DNA of 15,407 nucleotides, taken from the NCBI GenBank assembly GCA_964480275.1, contig CAYZOC010000024.1, positions 1-15,407 on the forward strand, given 5' to 3'. The translations under genes were made by a program, and so were the position numbers. Below the pieces are notes generated by a model that was given only the letters and a program-made list of their open reading frames with translations, did not search any database and was not told the origin of the DNA. Each line of letters begins with the position of its first letter. Within the stretch, counting starts at the first letter, position 1. Shown here piece by piece: positions 6,500 through 13,084 of the stretch. Source of the stretch: DATESG01 sp964480275. GTDB taxonomy: Bacteria > Bacillota_I > Bacilli_A > RFN20 > CAG-826.

Positions 6500-7072
6500 T
6501 CATTTATGAGCTTCAAGTGCTCTTTTTTGTTTGCTAACACGATTTTCAACAAATTCGATACCAACTTTTTCACATACTTCTTCAAGATAGAAGCGAGCTT
6601 TTTCAACTGATGAACCTTCCATTTCGATTTCGTAGTCGACTTTTTTGCCATAAGTGTTCATATCGACCGCTAAAAGATAACCATTGTAAGGTATGTTGTA
6701 GCGGATTGTTTTTAAATTGGCTTGTGGGATTAAAGTGGCTGGTTCAATATAGAGGCGGTGAATAAATTCACTGGTCGAGCCGTTAGGAAAAATGTTGTTA
6801 TCAATAAAATTATTAAATTCATGTTCACTAATCAACTGATTTTTCTCGAGTAAACCTTCACTCAACGGGGTCTTGAGTGTCATCATAAAACCGTTAAGTT
6901 TACGAATTCTTAGACTAATATCATGGCGTCGTAAATCAAAATTTTTAGTATCAATATAATAATTTACTTGCTCAATTGCTTCCTTCTTTTCATCTTTAAA
7001 ATATTCCAATACCTTCTCATAGTCTTGTTTGGTTAAAAGAGCTTTAACTTCAATTTCAATATTAGTGGACAT
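6500..7072 (-). CDS. CYTH-domain protein (triphosphate tunnel family, YjbK-like)
   Basis: CYTH proteins form a beta-barrel tunnel that binds triphosphates with divalent metal; members are triphosphatases or adenylate cyclases. The diagnostic EXEXK motif is at the N-terminus: Glu6, Glu8 and Lys10 in EIEVK. Further charged strand motifs are visible, including RLYIEPATL, LKTIRYNIPY and VDYEIEMEG. The 190-residue length equals that of Bacillus YjbK. A good AAGGAGA ribosome site (7084-7078) precedes the ATG at 7072. In Bacillus, yjbK lies close to spx and nadK; here it is convergent with spx and divergent from nadK, which supports the assignment. Inorganic triphosphatase activity is the most likely function but is inferred from the family. 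No clear promoter is visible in the 63-bp space to nadK. Confidence 0.88.
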   Translation of the reverse strand: MSTNIEIEVKALLTKQDYEKVLEYFKDEKKEAIEQVNYYIDTKNFDLRRHDISLRIRKLNGFMMTLKTPLSEGLLEKNQLISEHEFNNFIDNNIFPNGSTSEFIHRLYIEPATLIPQANLKTIRYNIPYNGYLLAVDMNTYGKKVDYEIEMEGSSVEKARFYLEEVCEKVGIEFVENRVSKQKRALEAHK

Positions 7073-7096
7073 AATTTTCTCCTTGTTATGCTAATA

Positions 7097-7105
7097 TGCT
7101 ACAAT
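7097..7105 (+). promoter_or_regulatory. Extended -10 promoter of nadK
   Basis: TGCTACAAT (7097-7105) is a TGN-extended -10 element one mismatch from consensus; no good -35 is visible, as is common for this type. Transcription would start near 7112, followed by an AAGGGG ribosome site at 7123-7128. Confidence 0.5.
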
Positions 7106-7135
7106 AATTTTGACAATTTTTAAAGGGGAACGAGC

Positions 7136-7924
7136 ATGAACATCACAATTGTATGCCGCGAAGATGATAATAGTAAGCAAGTTGCATCTCACTTGAAAGT
7201 AAAACTTGAGAAGCATCATGTCGACTTTGATGATAAAAATCCACAAGTGGTTGTATTTGTTGGTGGTGATGGAACATTTCTGCGGGCCGTTAATAAATAT
7301 TTAGATATTATCAATGACATCCGTTTTATTGGCGTCCACACAGGATCGCTTGGCTTTTTCTGTGATTTTGCTGTTGAAGAACTTGATAGAGTAGTTGAAC
7401 TAGTTTTAGAAGATAAGCCACATCAGAAACGTTATCGGCTTTTAGAGGCTTGTCTTGAAACTGATAAGGAACGCCGTCATTTTTACGCTGTCAATGAGAT
7501 TAGAATTGAAAATGCACAACATACAATTATTTCTGATGTTTATATTGATGAACTCTTTTTTGAGACATTCCGTGGAAATGGTTTGTTAGTCTCTAGTCAG
7601 TTGGGCAGCAGTGGTTACAATAAGTCAATCGGGGGCGCAATTATTGAAAGTGGCCTCGAATTACTTGAATTAAGTGAAATTGCCCCACTTAGTAATAATG
7701 TGTATCGACCACTTAATGCTTCGATAATTCTAAGAGGCAATCGGACAATTACATTTAATGGTGTCGCTGGACAAACTATTTTAGGCTACGATCATTTAAA
7801 TGAAAAGATCGATGGTAATAAGTTTAATTTAAAAGTAAAACTTGGTGATAAAAAAGTAACACTTATTCACAATCAATCGCGGCCATATCTTTCAACGCTT
7901 AACAAGGCTTTTATTGGAAATTAG
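7136..7924 (+). CDS. nadK: NAD kinase
   Basis: NAD kinase phosphorylates NAD to NADP using ATP or polyphosphate and is the only route to NADP. The 262-residue protein contains the diagnostic FVGGDGTFL with GGDG at 43-46, a VHTGSLGFF segment, an NEIRIEN motif, and SSGYNKSIGGA corresponding to the family's GSTAYNKSLGGA substrate loop. Length matches the short Bacillus NadF type. The ATG at 7136 follows AAGGGG at 7123-7128. The downstream small membrane protein starts 12 nt after the stop and is probably cotranscribed. In Bacillus the neighbouring genes are the CYTH gene and an RluA-type pseudouridine synthase; both occur in this window but not in one operon with nadK. Confidence 0.95.
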   Translation: MNITIVCREDDNSKQVASHLKVKLEKHHVDFDDKNPQVVVFVGGDGTFLRAVNKYLDIINDIRFIGVHTGSLGFFCDFAVEELDRVVELVLEDKPHQKRYRLLEACLETDKERRHFYAVNEIRIENAQHTIISDVYIDELFFETFRGNGLLVSSQLGSSGYNKSIGGAIIESGLELLELSEIAPLSNNVYRPLNASIILRGNRTITFNGVAGQTILGYDHLNEKIDGNKFNLKVKLGDKKVTLIHNQSRPYLSTLNKAFIGN

Positions 7925-7936
7925 AGGTATTTACTT

Positions 7937-8287
7937 ATGGATTTTGAAGCTTTTCTTAAAGAATATGGAATTTATTTTTCAATCGGCTTATTTGTATTAA
8001 TTGCTCTATTTTTATTGTTTTACTTTTTATATCCCCTCTTTAATCGCCATAAACAAGTAGAAAAACGGCAAGTAGACGCCAATCAATTTTATCTTGCTCT
8101 TGGTGGTGAAGATAATGTTAAAAATCTAACGTTAAACGGTTCACGCCTTAGTGTTGAACTAGTTGATTTAGATAGTTATAATCTTGACAAACTCAAAGAG
8201 TTAGGTGTTGTTCGTCTTATTAAAATGAAAACAAAACTTGTCCTCTTAGTCGATAGTAGTTTTAAATCACTTACAAAAGAAAAATAG
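7937..8287 (+). CDS. Small membrane protein with degenerate PTS EIIB domain
   Basis: This 116-residue protein has one N-terminal membrane segment (about residues 12-34) followed by a basic stretch, NRHKQVEKR, placing the C-terminal domain in the cytoplasm. Residues 48-106 resemble the EIIB domain of glucose-type phosphotransferase systems: YLALGGEDNVKN aligns with the usual LGG.ENI, then NGSRLSVEL, then LDKLKELGV. In active EIIB domains the segment before RL is C-A/T-T-R-L and the Cys carries the phosphate; here Asn67 occupies the Cys position. The domain therefore cannot be phosphorylated in the usual way and is probably a binding or regulatory relic. AGAGGT (7923-7928) is the ribosome site, 12 bp after nadK. 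Function unknown; the EIIB relation is my reading of the pattern. Confidence 0.75.
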   Translation: MDFEAFLKEYGIYFSIGLFVLIALFLLFYFLYPLFNRHKQVEKRQVDANQFYLALGGEDNVKNLTLNGSRLSVELVDLDSYNLDKLKELGVVRLIKMKTKLVLLVDSSFKSLTKEK

Positions 8288-8306
8288 TAAGCTTGGCTTA
8301 CTATTT
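8282..8306. terminator. Bidirectional terminator over the ends of the EIIB-like gene and maf
   Basis: AAATAGTAAGC (8282-8292) and GCTTACTATTT (8296-8306) form a perfect 11-bp stem with a TTG loop, followed on the plus strand by T-rich sequence. The stem contains the stop codons of both convergent genes, TAG at 8285-8287 and, on the minus strand, TAG at 8303-8301. The minus-strand tail, TTTCTTTTG, is also T-rich. Confidence 0.82.
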
Positions 8307-8840
8307 TATATATTTTTTTAATTCTTCGACGGGAAGGCCCATCACATTGTAGTAACTGCCGATTATCCGCTCGACAAGGTGATATTCTTCGTCTTGGATT
8401 CCATAACCACCGGCTTTATCAAATGGCGAACCAGAGGCGATATATTTTTCAATCGTTTCATCACTTAATTTGTTGAAATACACCTCTGTCACTACATTAG
8501 CGTTAATTTCTTTTTTGGCGCTTAGTAGTGTAAAGCCACTTATAACATGATGTTTTTTACCACTAAGGAGTTCAAGCATTTTTCGGGCTTCGATTTTTGT
8601 TTTCGGTTTTCCTAAAACTTTTCCTTCAATGATAACAATTGTATCAACAGCTAAAACCTCATCATCAGGATGGTCTTTAAATATTTCATAAGCCTTAAGT
8701 TTAGAAATTTCCTTAGCTAAATCACTAGGAACTTTAACCACAACCTCTTCATCGATATTAGCAGGAATGACCGTATATTCTTTTTTTACAAGCGCCAGTA
8801 GCTCTTTACGCCGCGGTGATTGAGAAGCTAGAATTAACAT
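8301..8840 (-). CDS. maf: Maf-family nucleoside triphosphate pyrophosphatase
   Basis: Maf proteins hydrolyse non-canonical or excess nucleoside triphosphates (dTTP, UTP and modified forms) to monophosphates. The 179-residue protein begins with LASQSPRRKELL, the S.RR signature. It has the catalytic AVDTIV segment, GKPKTKIEARKMLELLSG, then HHVISG and AGGYGIQ, and it ends with a NVMGLP segment typical of the family. YhdE-type dTTP/UTP pyrophosphatase is the likely specificity. The start lies 2 nt after the rnjA stop, with a weak AAGG inside the rnjA 3' end, so translation is probably coupled. In Bacillus, maf is linked to cell-division genes; here it follows RNase J instead. Confidence 0.93.
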   Translation of the reverse strand: MLILASQSPRRKELLALVKKEYTVIPANIDEEVVVKVPSDLAKEISKLKAYEIFKDHPDDEVLAVDTIVIIEGKVLGKPKTKIEARKMLELLSGKKHHVISGFTLLSAKKEINANVVTEVYFNKLSDETIEKYIASGSPFDKAGGYGIQDEEYHLVERIIGSYYNVMGLPVEELKKYIK

Positions 8841-8842
8841 AT

Positions 8843-10525
8843 TTATTTTGCCTTATTCATAATCACTGGGATGATCATCGGACTGCGACCGGTTTTACTA
8901 AAAAAGTAAGGTTCAAGAATTTCACGCGTAACTTGTTTGATTTCACCAAACGTAGTATTTTTACTTTCCATTAATTTATTGATTGTTTCATTGATTCTTG
9001 CTTGGGCGCGGGGAAGTAGATGGGAAATCTCGAAATTAATAAAGCCACGCGAATAAATTTCAATTGGCATCATCAATTTGTTGTTTTTGGAGTCAAGGGC
9101 AATAATTACACTAACCATGCCATCTTCACTGAGTTTTCTACGATCATCAAGGACGGCTTCAGAAACCCCACTCAATGAGTTACCATCAATATAAATATCT
9201 TCACATGGAATCGTTGGTCCAACAGAAACACGACGATTTCTTAATTGGATTGTCTCACCATTTTTCAACACAAAACTATGATCACGCGTGATACCAAGCT
9301 TTTCCGCTAATTCAGCGTGGAGCTTTAACATCCGATATTCACCATGAATTGGCATAAAATATGTTGGATTAAAAAGGCGTAGCATGAGTTTCAATTCTTC
9401 TTGTGAAGGATGACCTGAACTATGAATATTTCTTAAAATTGAATTTGTTAATACATCAGCTCCTAACCGAGTAAGTTGATTAACAACACGGTCGATACCA
9501 GCACCATTACCAGGAATTGGCGAAGAAGAAAATACTACTGTATCACCAGGAATAATTCTGACATCTTTATGGGTGCCATCCGCAATCCTAGATAGAGCGG
9601 CAAGTGGTTCACCTTGCGAACCAGTACATAAGATGACTGTCTCATCAGCCTTTATAGAAGATATTTTGCTGACATCAATCAAACTTGCATCGGGAATTTT
9701 TATATAGCCAAGTTCACGACTTGCAGCAACTACTCTTTCCATGGTCCGGCCAATAATCACTAACTTACGACGATGATTGACAGTTGCCTCGACGATTTGT
9801 TGAATCCGTGAAATATTACTACTGAAAGTAGAGATAATTAAGCGTCCACTTGTTTGGGCAAATATATCATTAATTGCCGAGATGACAATTCTTTCACTAG
9901 GAGTGTAACCTTCTTTTTCGACATTTGTGGAGTCACCAAGCATCAGATCAACACCTTCGTTTCCGATTTTAGAAATTTTACCTAGGTCCATTGGACGCCC
10001 AATTGGTGTTAAGTCAATCTTATAATCACCGGTTGAGACAATCCGGCCTTCACTTGTATCAACACAAATACCAAAGCAATCAGGTATCGAGTGAGTGACC
10101 GCAAAAAAGCTAACTTTAAAACTATCAATATCGTAGATGTCATCTGGTTGATATTCGACTATTTTAACAGGAGTTTTAATTCTCATCATTGTTAGTTTAT
10201 GGCGAATGAGACTTGCCGCTAATGGTGGGGCATAAATTACAGGAACATGAATTGTTTGAATTAAAAATGGAATTGCTCCGATGTGATCTTCATGTCCATG
10301 GGTGATAAAAAGTGCTTTTACCTTTTTACTATTGTTCCGTAAATAAGTAAAATCAGGGATAACATAGTCGACCCCTGGTAGTGTTGCTTCAGGAAAACGA
10401 ACACCAGCATCGATTAAAATCAATGTTTTTTCGTTTTCAATAACATACATGTTTTTACCGACTTCGCCGAGACCACCAAGGGCATAAACAGAAACCGGCA
10501 ATGCAAATAAGTTGTCTTTTGCCAT
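8843..10525 (-). CDS. rnjA: Ribonuclease J (J1-like)
   Basis: RNase J is a metallo-beta-lactamase/beta-CASP nuclease with 5'-3' exonuclease and endonuclease activity, central to mRNA decay and rRNA maturation where RNase E is absent. The 560 residues match the usual ~555. The zinc motif HGHEDH is at 76-81, complete as in J1 (Bacillus J2 has HGHEDA). Further metal and catalytic motifs follow: VTHSIPD, TGDYKID, GDSTN, SSGHPSQEEL and PIHGEYRM in the beta-CASP and final metal-binding region, then a C-terminal domain. AGGAGT (10540-10535) precedes the ATG by 9 nt. It has its own promoter overlapped by an inverted repeat, and maf follows after 2 nt. I see only one RNase J in this window. The YlbF-family protein nearby belongs to the separate RNase Y regulatory complex. 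Confidence 0.96.
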   Translation of the reverse strand: MAKDNLFALPVSVYALGGLGEVGKNMYVIENEKTLILIDAGVRFPEATLPGVDYVIPDFTYLRNNSKKVKALFITHGHEDHIGAIPFLIQTIHVPVIYAPPLAASLIRHKLTMMRIKTPVKIVEYQPDDIYDIDSFKVSFFAVTHSIPDCFGICVDTSEGRIVSTGDYKIDLTPIGRPMDLGKISKIGNEGVDLMLGDSTNVEKEGYTPSERIVISAINDIFAQTSGRLIISTFSSNISRIQQIVEATVNHRRKLVIIGRTMERVVAASRELGYIKIPDASLIDVSKISSIKADETVILCTGSQGEPLAALSRIADGTHKDVRIIPGDTVVFSSSPIPGNGAGIDRVVNQLTRLGADVLTNSILRNIHSSGHPSQEELKLMLRLFNPTYFMPIHGEYRMLKLHAELAEKLGITRDHSFVLKNGETIQLRNRRVSVGPTIPCEDIYIDGNSLSGVSEAVLDDRRKLSEDGMVSVIIALDSKNNKLMMPIEIYSRGFINFEISHLLPRAQARINETINKLMESKNTTFGEIKQVTREILEPYFFSKTGRSPMIIPVIMNKAK

Positions 10526-10548
10526 AAATAAATAACTCCTAAATAAAA

Positions 10549-10579
10549 ATTATAGTATTTGTAAAAACCTTAATACTAT
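10549..10579 (-). promoter_or_regulatory. rnjA promoter with overlapping inverted repeat
   Basis: A perfect TATAAT (minus strand, 10554-10549) lies 24 bp before the ATG; the -35 region is poor (AGTATT at 10577-10572). A perfect 8-bp inverted repeat, ATAGTATT (10552-10559) and AATACTAT (10572-10579), separated by 12 bp, covers both elements. It could be an operator. Alternatively, since def is transcribed through here and ATTTTT follows, it could be a weak AT-only terminator for def. Confidence 0.5.
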
Positions 10580-10608
10580 TTTAATGTGCAATCTCAAATA
10601 AGTAAAGT

Positions 10609-11148
10609 CTAAAGTTCAACTGCATCGGGATACTTCGTGATATTATCGGGATTGATGTGATCGTAGAAGAGCACACCATTTAGATGGTCAATTTCGTGTT
10701 GAAGCACGATTGCTTCATAACCTAAAGCCGAAATTTTGACCTGTTTGTTTTTTAATACATCATAAGCATCAACTGTAATCTTGTAAGAACGATATACTCG
10801 TCCTGGATAATCTTCATCAACAGAAAGACATCCTTCACCTGTACTTATAAACGCTTTTTTAACAGAATTTGCGATAATTCGTGGATTAACTAGAACATGG
10901 GTAATAAAATCACCATCTTCGACTTCGAAATGAACAACAAGCATTCTTTTAGTCACTCCAACTTGTGGAGCGGCAAGACCAACGCCAGCCCGTAACTTAT
11001 GTTTGCTAGCAAAATCTTCATCTTGGCTCTCTTTAATGTGTTGGAGCATCGCCAAAGCTAGTTTTTTATCAGCTTCGTCTAAAGGTAGAGCAACTTGCTC
11101 CGCTCGAGTACGAAGAGTGTAATATTTATCATTGTAAATCTTTAGCAT
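10609..11148 (-). CDS. def: Peptide deformylase
   Basis: PDF removes the formyl group from the N-terminal Met of nascent proteins at the ribosome exit, using a metal ion. The 179-residue protein shows all three motifs: GVGLAAPQ (55-62), EGCLSV with the metal Cys (105-110) and HEIDH with both metal His and the catalytic Glu (151-155). The insertion between the N-terminal helix and motif 1 fits the Gram-positive type 2 enzymes. I chose the ATG at 11148 (MLKIYNDKYY) because GGGA and a TGCTAACAT extended -10 lie just upstream; the longer version needs a GTG at 11193 within the promoter region. The gene stands alone between rnjA and a membrane protein gene. Confidence 0.93.
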   Translation of the reverse strand: MLKIYNDKYYTLRTRAEQVALPLDEADKKLALAMLQHIKESQDEDFASKHKLRAGVGLAAPQVGVTKRMLVVHFEVEDGDFITHVLVNPRIIANSVKKAFISTGEGCLSVDEDYPGRVYRSYKITVDAYDVLKNKQVKISALGYEAIVLQHEIDHLNGVLFYDHINPDNITKYPDAVEL

Positions 11149-11164
11149 AGTTTTTCCCGTCGAT

Positions 11165-11173
11165 ATGTTAGCA
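11165..11173 (-). promoter_or_regulatory. Extended -10 promoter of def
   Basis: On the minus strand TGCTAACAT (11173-11165) is a TGN-extended -10 element. Transcription would start near 11158, only about 10 nt before the chosen def start. GTGTTT (11193-11188) is a weak -35 at 17 bp. Confidence 0.4.
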
Positions 11174-11194
11174 CATTTCACCGCAAAAAACACA

Positions 11195-11213
11195 AAAAAT
11201 ACTTAATAAGTAT
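11195..11213 (-). terminator. Possible weak terminator after the two-helix membrane protein gene
   Basis: On the minus strand ATACTT-ATT-AAGTAT (11213-11199) is followed by a T run. The stem has only 6 bp and a single G-C pair, so it is weak. It lies 35 bp after the stop of the upstream gene and directly before the def promoter. Confidence 0.3.
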
Positions 11214-11247
11214 ATAAAGTTAAAAAGTAGTCAGTTTATGAAAGTTA

Positions 11248-11685
11248 TTAATTATCAACCTTAGAGTTTGATGGTTTGTCATCCTCTAATTTAAGCAATT
11301 TATCAATTTTTTTGTTGAGATTTTGACTGTTAACTCTATTTAAATATGTGTTATTAAGAAAACTATGGATTAATTTGTTATAAAAATTGAAAAGTATTAC
11401 AAATACTATTGTAACTAGTAAATACAACAAAAACATTCCAAACTTAAATGTTCCATCCAATGTATTTATTGCCAAAATTATCGATAAGATCACTCCACCA
11501 ATCAAAAAAATAACTGTTAGTATAATAATTAGATCTTCATAAATCTTTAAAAGTTTGCCATCATCTTGCATAATTTTGCTGCTTAATTTGTAGCTGACTA
11601 TGGGTAGACTAGCATTTACATTCCAGGAGAACAACCGTTTATATGGAACAAATCGCCCTTTAATTCGGCAAAATAATTTATCCAA
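11248..11685 (-). CDS. Unrecognised two-helix membrane protein
   Basis: I do not recognise this 145-residue protein. It has a basic N-terminal region of about 48 residues, two strongly hydrophobic segments (around residues 52-73 and 84-102) joined by a short polar loop, and a Lys/Asn/Asp-rich C-terminal tail of about 40 residues that is probably cytoplasmic. One Cys sits at residue 6. The open frame starts with TTG at 11685 without a ribosome site, and a stop lies just upstream at 11706-11704, so the true start is uncertain. The ATG of MQDDGKLLKIYEDL, about 38 codons in, is a plausible alternative that keeps both helices. It is divergent from ylbF with only 33 bp between the two starts, and it has lower GC than its neighbours. 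Coding status is likely, function unknown. Confidence 0.6.
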   Translation of the reverse strand: MDKLFCRIKGRFVPYKRLFSWNVNASLPIVSYKLSSKIMQDDGKLLKIYEDLIIILTVIFLIGGVILSIILAINTLDGTFKFGMFLLYLLVTIVFVILFNFYNKLIHSFLNNTYLNRVNSQNLNKKIDKLLKLEDDKPSNSKVDN

Positions 11686-11706
11686 GAATAAATCATCAAT
11701 TTGTTA

Positions 11707-11712
11707 TATACT
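11707..11712 (+). promoter_or_regulatory. Probable -10 element for a leaderless ylbF transcript
   Basis: TATACT (11707-11712) lies six bases before the ylbF ATG at 11719, so transcription would start at or next to the start codon. There is no ribosome site. No convincing -35 is visible at 16-18 bp spacing, so the call is tentative. Confidence 0.4.
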
Positions 11713-11718
11713 ATTTTT

Positions 11719-12072
11719 ATGGAAAAAGATGTAATTAATTTAACATATGAAATAAGTGATTTGATCGCGGATAGTGATTTCTATCAACGCCTTAATGTTT
11801 TAAAAGTAGAAATTCAGGAAGATGAAAATCTTCAAGCATTGGAAAAGGATTTTATCGCTTGCCAAGAAAAGATTATTGCGCTAGAAGAATTTGGTAGTGA
11901 AACGGAAAAAAGTGAGGCTCGCAAGACACTTTCAAAAATAAAATATCAGTTAGATGTCGATCCGCTGATGATTGAGTATAATCAAGCATTGAAAGAACTA
12001 AACAAAGTTTACGAAGAGATAAACACTAAAGTTTTTCGTAAGTTTGTTACTCATCGCTCATGCAAAATATAA
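11719..12072 (+). CDS. ylbF: YlbF/YmcA-family regulator
   Basis: YlbF-family proteins are small helical proteins. In Bacillus, YlbF works with YmcA and YaaT (the Ric or Y-complex) to guide RNase Y cleavage of mRNAs and affects biofilm, competence and sporulation. The 117-residue protein is almost wholly helical with Glu/Lys-rich heptad-like stretches (residues 25-105), consistent with the family. Position is the strongest support: rsmD and coaD follow directly, as in the Bacillus ylbF-ylbG-ylbH-ylbI order, with ylbG missing. The ATG at 11719 has no ribosome site and lies 6 nt after TATACT, suggesting a leaderless mRNA; a TTG at 11701 would add six residues upstream of that -10 and is unlikely. 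The tail, FVTHRSCKI, runs to 2 nt before rsmD. Confidence 0.82.
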   Translation: MEKDVINLTYEISDLIADSDFYQRLNVLKVEIQEDENLQALEKDFIACQEKIIALEEFGSETEKSEARKTLSKIKYQLDVDPLMIEYNQALKELNKVYEEINTKVFRKFVTHRSCKI

Positions 12073-12074
12073 AG

Positions 12075-12608
12075 ATGCGGGTGGTCGGAGGCAAGTATGC
12101 CCGTCGCCAAATTGTCTATAATAGCGAGGCTAAAAACATTCGCCCAACGAAAGATATGGTCAGGGAAGGTCTTTTTAGCGCCCTAGGATTTGATATTAAA
12201 GGTTGCAGAGTGCTTGATTTATTCGCCGGGACAGGAGCGCTTGGAATTGAAGCTATATCTCGTGGTGCGCTTTCCGCGACCTTTGTTGATAAAAGCAAAG
12301 AAGCCCTAGATTTAATCGAAAAAAACACTGCTTACATCGAGGAAGAAGTTATTACAGTAGCAAGCGACTATGAAAACTTTCTTAGAAAATATGAGGGCGC
12401 AAAATTCGACCTTGTCTTACTTGACCCACCTTACTCTTACGACTTAGTTGATATATTCTCTAAGATTATCGAGGCTAAAATAACCAACAATAATGCTATT
12501 TATGTATTAGAAAGTGATAAACCACTGTCAATTAGTTTCGAAGGTAGTAAAATTAAAATATATAAATATGGAATCACCTATATTACAATTATATGGAGAA
12601 GCTTATGA
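12075..12608 (+). CDS. rsmD: 16S rRNA (guanine966-N2)-methyltransferase RsmD
   Basis: RsmD methylates G966 of 16S rRNA in the 30S subunit using S-adenosylmethionine. The 177-residue protein starts with MRVVGGKYARR, followed by RPTKDMVREGLF, the SAM-binding LDLFAGTGALGIEA (47-60) and the catalytic DPPY (117-120). The ATG at 12075 gives the family's standard N-terminus and sits 2 nt after the ylbF stop. An ATG at 12060 would add five residues and overlap ylbF. Neither has a clear ribosome site, so translational coupling is likely. The TGA stop overlaps the coaD start as ATGA. Confidence 0.93.
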   Translation: MRVVGGKYARRQIVYNSEAKNIRPTKDMVREGLFSALGFDIKGCRVLDLFAGTGALGIEAISRGALSATFVDKSKEALDLIEKNTAYIEEEVITVASDYENFLRKYEGAKFDLVLLDPPYSYDLVDIFSKIIEAKITNNNAIYVLESDKPLSISFEGSKIKIYKYGITYITIIWRSL

Positions 12609-13084
12609 AAATTGCAGTTTACCCCGGATCGTTTGATCCAATAACCAACGGACACATGGACGTATTAAAGCGTGCTTTACGTGTATTTGATCATGTCATC
12701 GTACTTGTTGCCAACAATCCAAATAAAAACACTTCCTTTACCACCAAAGAACGTGTGGCAATGATTAAGGAAGTGTTTATTAATAATTCTAATGTTAGCG
12801 TTGATGCAACAGACAAGTTGACCGTAAATTATGCAAAGAACCATGGAGCGGTCGCAATAATACGGGGATTACGCGCGATGGGTGACTTTGAGTATGAATT
12901 TCAGCTATCGGCGGCTAACCGCTACATTGACGATAAAATTGAAATGGTTTTCTTTATGGCTGGTGGCGAACTTTCGTTTATTTCGTCAGGGGCTGTTAAG
13001 GAATTATACTTTGGTCACGAAGACATTGAAAAGTTAGTTCCATCGGCTGTCTTTAAACGATTTAAAACTAAATTTCCCAACTAG
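12605..13084 (+). CDS. coaD: Phosphopantetheine adenylyltransferase
   Basis: PPAT transfers AMP from ATP to 4'-phosphopantetheine, the penultimate step of coenzyme A synthesis. The 159-residue length is standard. The nucleotidyltransferase signature GSFDPITNGH is at 8-17 with the T.GH motif, RGLR at 87-90 binds phosphopantetheine, and ISSGAVKE (126-133) corresponds to the family's ISSS..KE. GGAG precedes the ATG at 12605 by 6 nt, and the start overlaps the rsmD stop by 4 nt; a frame extension to 12593 is not needed. Its TAG stop shares a CTAG palindrome (13081-13084) with the stop of the convergent pgeF. The rsmD-coaD pairing is conserved across many Bacillota. Confidence 0.96.
   Translation: MKIAVYPGSFDPITNGHMDVLKRALRVFDHVIVLVANNPNKNTSFTTKERVAMIKEVFINNSNVSVDATDKLTVNYAKNHGAVAIIRGLRAMGDFEYEFQLSAANRYIDDKIEMVFFMAGGELSFISSGAVKELYFGHEDIEKLVPSAVFKRFKTKFPN

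Noticed and set aside
7088..7116. TTGTCA-17-TAGCAT as a promoter for the CYTH gene (minus strand)
   Set aside because: Transcription would start near 7081, inside or after the AAGGAGA ribosome site at 7084-7078, leaving no usable leader.
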